7,265 nucleotides of DNA from Thermoplasmatota archaeon (GTDB lineage Archaea; Thermoplasmatota; E2; DHVEG-1). Both the position numbers and the translations under genes were made by a program. Of this stretch, positions 6,111 through 7,265 are shown piece after piece; position 1 is the first letter of the stretch; each line of letters starts with the position of its first letter. The stretch lies in assembly GCA_018334795.1 (NCBI GenBank), contig JAGXLH010000079.1, positions 1 through 7,265 of the forward strand, given 5' to 3'. The notes under the pieces were generated by a model, which saw only the letters and a program-made list of their open reading frames with translations, did not search any database and had not been told where the DNA came from.

Positions 6111-6200
6111 ATGCTTATACATGAAATTTATAAACATTATCAGCAGGTAATAATGCTACAAATTTTAGGAACAATTATATATCACAGTATAAATCAGTGA
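6111..6200 (+). other. Doubtful 29-codon mini-ORF ahead of the NTF2-like gene
   Basis: The frame begins MLIHEIYKHYQQVIM and ends 10 bases before the start of the next gene. AGGGTG at 6103-6108 lies close upstream (two-base spacing, shorter than ideal) and a TATA-like TTTATAAT lies at 6064-6071. It could be a leader peptide or small membrane-associated peptide, but the same DNA contains the probable promoter of the downstream gene, and nothing about the peptide is recognisable. Confidence 0.15.
6172..6182 (+). promoter_or_regulatory. TATA-like element for the NTF2-like gene
   Basis: AATTATATATC is centred about 34 bases before ATG 6211, giving an expected start of transcription a few bases ahead of the gene. 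A second candidate, GTATAAAT at 6187-6194, is too close unless a later start is used. AAGGGG at 6201-6206 could act as the ribosome-binding site if the leader includes it. Confidence 0.35.
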
Positions 6201-6210
6201 AGGGGATAAA

Positions 6211-6591
6211 ATGCAACATACCACCAAGTCAGAAACAGTCCTTATGGCATTTAAGCGATACATTGACGCATTCAACAACTGTGACCTGGAGGAGATTAAG
6301 CGTCAGCTTAATGTTGATGTTGAGATCCTATTCAACGGCGCTATTGCTTCACAAGGTCGCGACACCATTATTCCAGATTATGATTCAGACTTCATGATTG
6401 GGAAGCAAGTCGAAGTAACCCGTGGGCCCGTAATACAAGACAATGGTGAAACGGTTGATGTTGATGTAACTCTCGTCGCAACGACACCAGGAATCGAAGT
6501 CGTACAACTCGATGTTGTGTATAAATATGATGTCTCTTCAATGACACAAGTACGTCATATCATTGACAATGTCAAAAAATTGAGTTCTTAG
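6211..6591 (+). CDS. NTF2/SnoaL-like small protein
   Basis: This 126-aa soluble protein has the layout of the NTF2-like cone fold: N-terminal helices (SETVLMAFKRYIDAFNNCDLEEIKRQL, residues 7-33), a strand with VDVEILFNGAI, a GRD turn, then three long strands (VEVTRGPVIQDN, ETVDVDVTLVATT, EVVQLDVVYKYDV), ending RHIIDNVKKLSS. This fold is used by SnoaL-type cyclases, ketosteroid isomerases, dehydratases and binding subunits, and no catalytic residue is certain here, so the role is unknown. The single cysteine is C24. By my count 6241-6540 is about 43% GC, well above much of the surrounding DNA, and codons such as GAG, CGC and GGC are more frequent, which hints at transfer. The start is ATG 6211, with AAGGGG a few bases upstream. 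Two tRNA 3'-end-like repeats bracket the gene at 6018 and 6712. It is isolated, with opposite-strand genes on both sides. Confidence 0.75.
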   Translation: MQHTTKSETVLMAFKRYIDAFNNCDLEEIKRQLNVDVEILFNGAIASQGRDTIIPDYDSDFMIGKQVEVTRGPVIQDNGETVDVDVTLVATTPGIEVVQLDVVYKYDVSSMTQVRHIIDNVKKLSS

Positions 6592-7008
6592 CCATATAAT
6601 TAACGTGGGTTTTAATCAACCTCAAATTTATAGAATATAACGAGATTTGAACTCAATTGATTCCAGCAATCATAAGTAAAAATATTATTATTACACAATT
6701 TCATATTAATATGCAGGGGAAGGGATTTGGACTTCAAGTTTAAATCAATTATTTTTTATGTCTACATCAGGATTCGAACATGTATCTGACGACACATTTT
6801 AATGCTTTAAATCTTTTATATCGATTGTCTTTATTTCATTTTTCAAATTGCTGAAAATAACAAATATATAGTGAGCTATAGAAAGTAATACCTATTTTCT
6901 AAGATGCCAAAGATACTTATGATTTTACATTAAAATACCTATTATCATTAATCATCCTCTCATCCATCAGACAACGTACCATACCAAAGATAGTTCGGAC
7001 TCAAATGA
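6592..7008. other. Non-coding stretch between the NTF2-like gene and the radical SAM gene
   Basis: No gene is seen on either strand. It contains T-arm-like pieces at 6641-6655 and 6759-6794, a tRNA 3'-end-like fragment at 6712-6735, and two short direct repeats: AATACCTATT at 6887-6896 and 6934-6943, and CCAAAGATA at 6907-6915 and 6984-6992. A run of six T at 6753-6758 could stop plus-strand transcripts. Confidence 0.6.
6712..6735 (-). pseudogene. tRNA 3'-end-like fragment, copy B
   Basis: On the minus strand this ends CAAATCCCTTCCCCTGCA: a T-loop remnant (TCCAAAT), a T-stem 3' strand and the same acceptor strand CCCCTGC plus A as copy A. The two copies share the first nine bases of the plus-strand reading (TGCAGGGGA) and 15 of the first 18. 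The 5' strand of the T-stem does not pair, so this is a fragment, not a working tRNA. Confidence 0.4.
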
Positions 7009-7265
7009 TCAAACATTGAACCCACTATTGCGAAATGTAACAACCCATTCCATAAGCTCTTTAAGGTTGCGATGAGTGGCACCAAGCACTTTACTAGGTT
7101 CTACGATACAGTGCATATAGCAATTTTTACAATCTGCCACCCTCGCACGTAATTCCTTCACATCATCTGAGAACCAGAGCTCCTTAAGGTTATATTTGTT
7201 CACTATATCATAGAATTTAGTGATACTAGAGTCCCAGCATGGAATAGCAACTTTGCCATCTTTCC
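7009..7265 (-). CDS. Radical SAM protein, C-terminal SPASM-like part (N-terminus beyond window)
   Basis: This is the last 85 residues of a protein that runs off the right edge; the frame is open from 7265 to the TGA at 7009-7011. It reads KDGKVAIPCWDSS, then LKELWFSDDVKELRARVADCKNCYMHCIVEP. A 'G-V--PC' motif followed about 40 residues later by C-x2-C-x3-C, preceded by LW-S---K-LR, is the usual end of radical SAM enzymes with a SPASM or twitch-type auxiliary [4Fe-4S] cluster. The CxxxCxxC S-adenosylmethionine site would be upstream and cannot be seen. Such enzymes modify peptides, lipids or sugars; nothing here shows which. A GTG at 7203 is an internal codon, not the start, because the conserved PCW motif lies before it. 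The final 35 residues after the cysteines (VLGATHRNLKELMEWV...) are a short helical tail. Confidence 0.75.
   Translation of the reverse strand, partial: KDGKVAIPCWDSSITKFYDIVNKYNLKELWFSDDVKELRARVADCKNCYMHCIVEPSKVLGATHRNLKELMEWVVTFRNSGFNV

Noticed and set aside
6197..6397. Alternative frame overlapping the start of the NTF2-like gene
   Set aside because: It begins at a GTG, lies in the +1 frame of a gene with a coherent NTF2-like helix and strand pattern, and has a serine/threonine-rich nonsense look.
6887..6992. Short direct repeats AATACCTATT and CCAAAGATA as a CRISPR-like or repeat array
   Set aside because: Each occurs only twice, is 9-10 bases long and irregularly spaced in AT-rich DNA; no array structure is present.

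Overview
The window looks archaeal. The clearest marker is a DpsL/thioferritin-type ferritin. Several start codons have an AT-rich TATA-like element about 27-30 bases upstream, as expected for leaderless archaeal transcripts. Where Shine-Dalgarno sites occur they are GGGAGG or GGTGA, and no bacterial -35/-10 pairs stand out. The DNA is AT-rich and the genes are loosely spaced, most with their own promoter. The gene set (secreted C69/C45-like Ntn hydrolase, six-TM histidine kinase, DpsL, PH-like small protein) reminds me of uncultured Thermoplasmatota. That placement is a guess from family resemblance, not something the sequence proves.

Layout. Positions 826-1 (minus, partial): a ThiI/THUMP protein whose PP-loop is degenerate. 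Positions 932-2716 (plus): a secreted N-terminal-nucleophile hydrolase, divergent from the ThiI-like gene across a 105-base shared promoter region. Positions 2717-3194: non-coding, with short repeats and then the promoter and possible operator of dpsL. Positions 3195-3752 (plus): DpsL. Positions 3753-4000: terminator tracts, then a 9+9 inverted repeat and TATA box. Positions 4001-5425 (plus): membrane histidine kinase. Positions 5466-5936 (minus): a 156-aa protein of unknown function with a possible PH-like fold, convergent with the kinase. Positions 5937-6210: spacer with a tRNA 3'-end-like fragment and a doubtful mini-ORF. Positions 6211-6591 (plus): a 126-aa NTF2/SnoaL-like protein, more GC-rich than most of its surroundings. 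Positions 6592-7008: non-coding, with a second tRNA 3'-end-like fragment and two further T-arm-like pieces. Positions 7265-7009 (minus, partial): the C-terminal end of a radical SAM protein with a SPASM-like cysteine cluster.

The genes do not form an evident operon or a single pathway. Most are monocistronic, and strand switches separate them. No CRISPR array, complete tRNA, rRNA, transposase or defence cassette is visible. The points most worth following up are the ThiI homologue with an apparently dead ATP site, the small NTF2-like gene bracketed by tRNA 3'-end-like direct repeats, and the palindromes abutting the promoters of dpsL and the kinase. I do not see convincing evidence for a new multi-gene system in this window.
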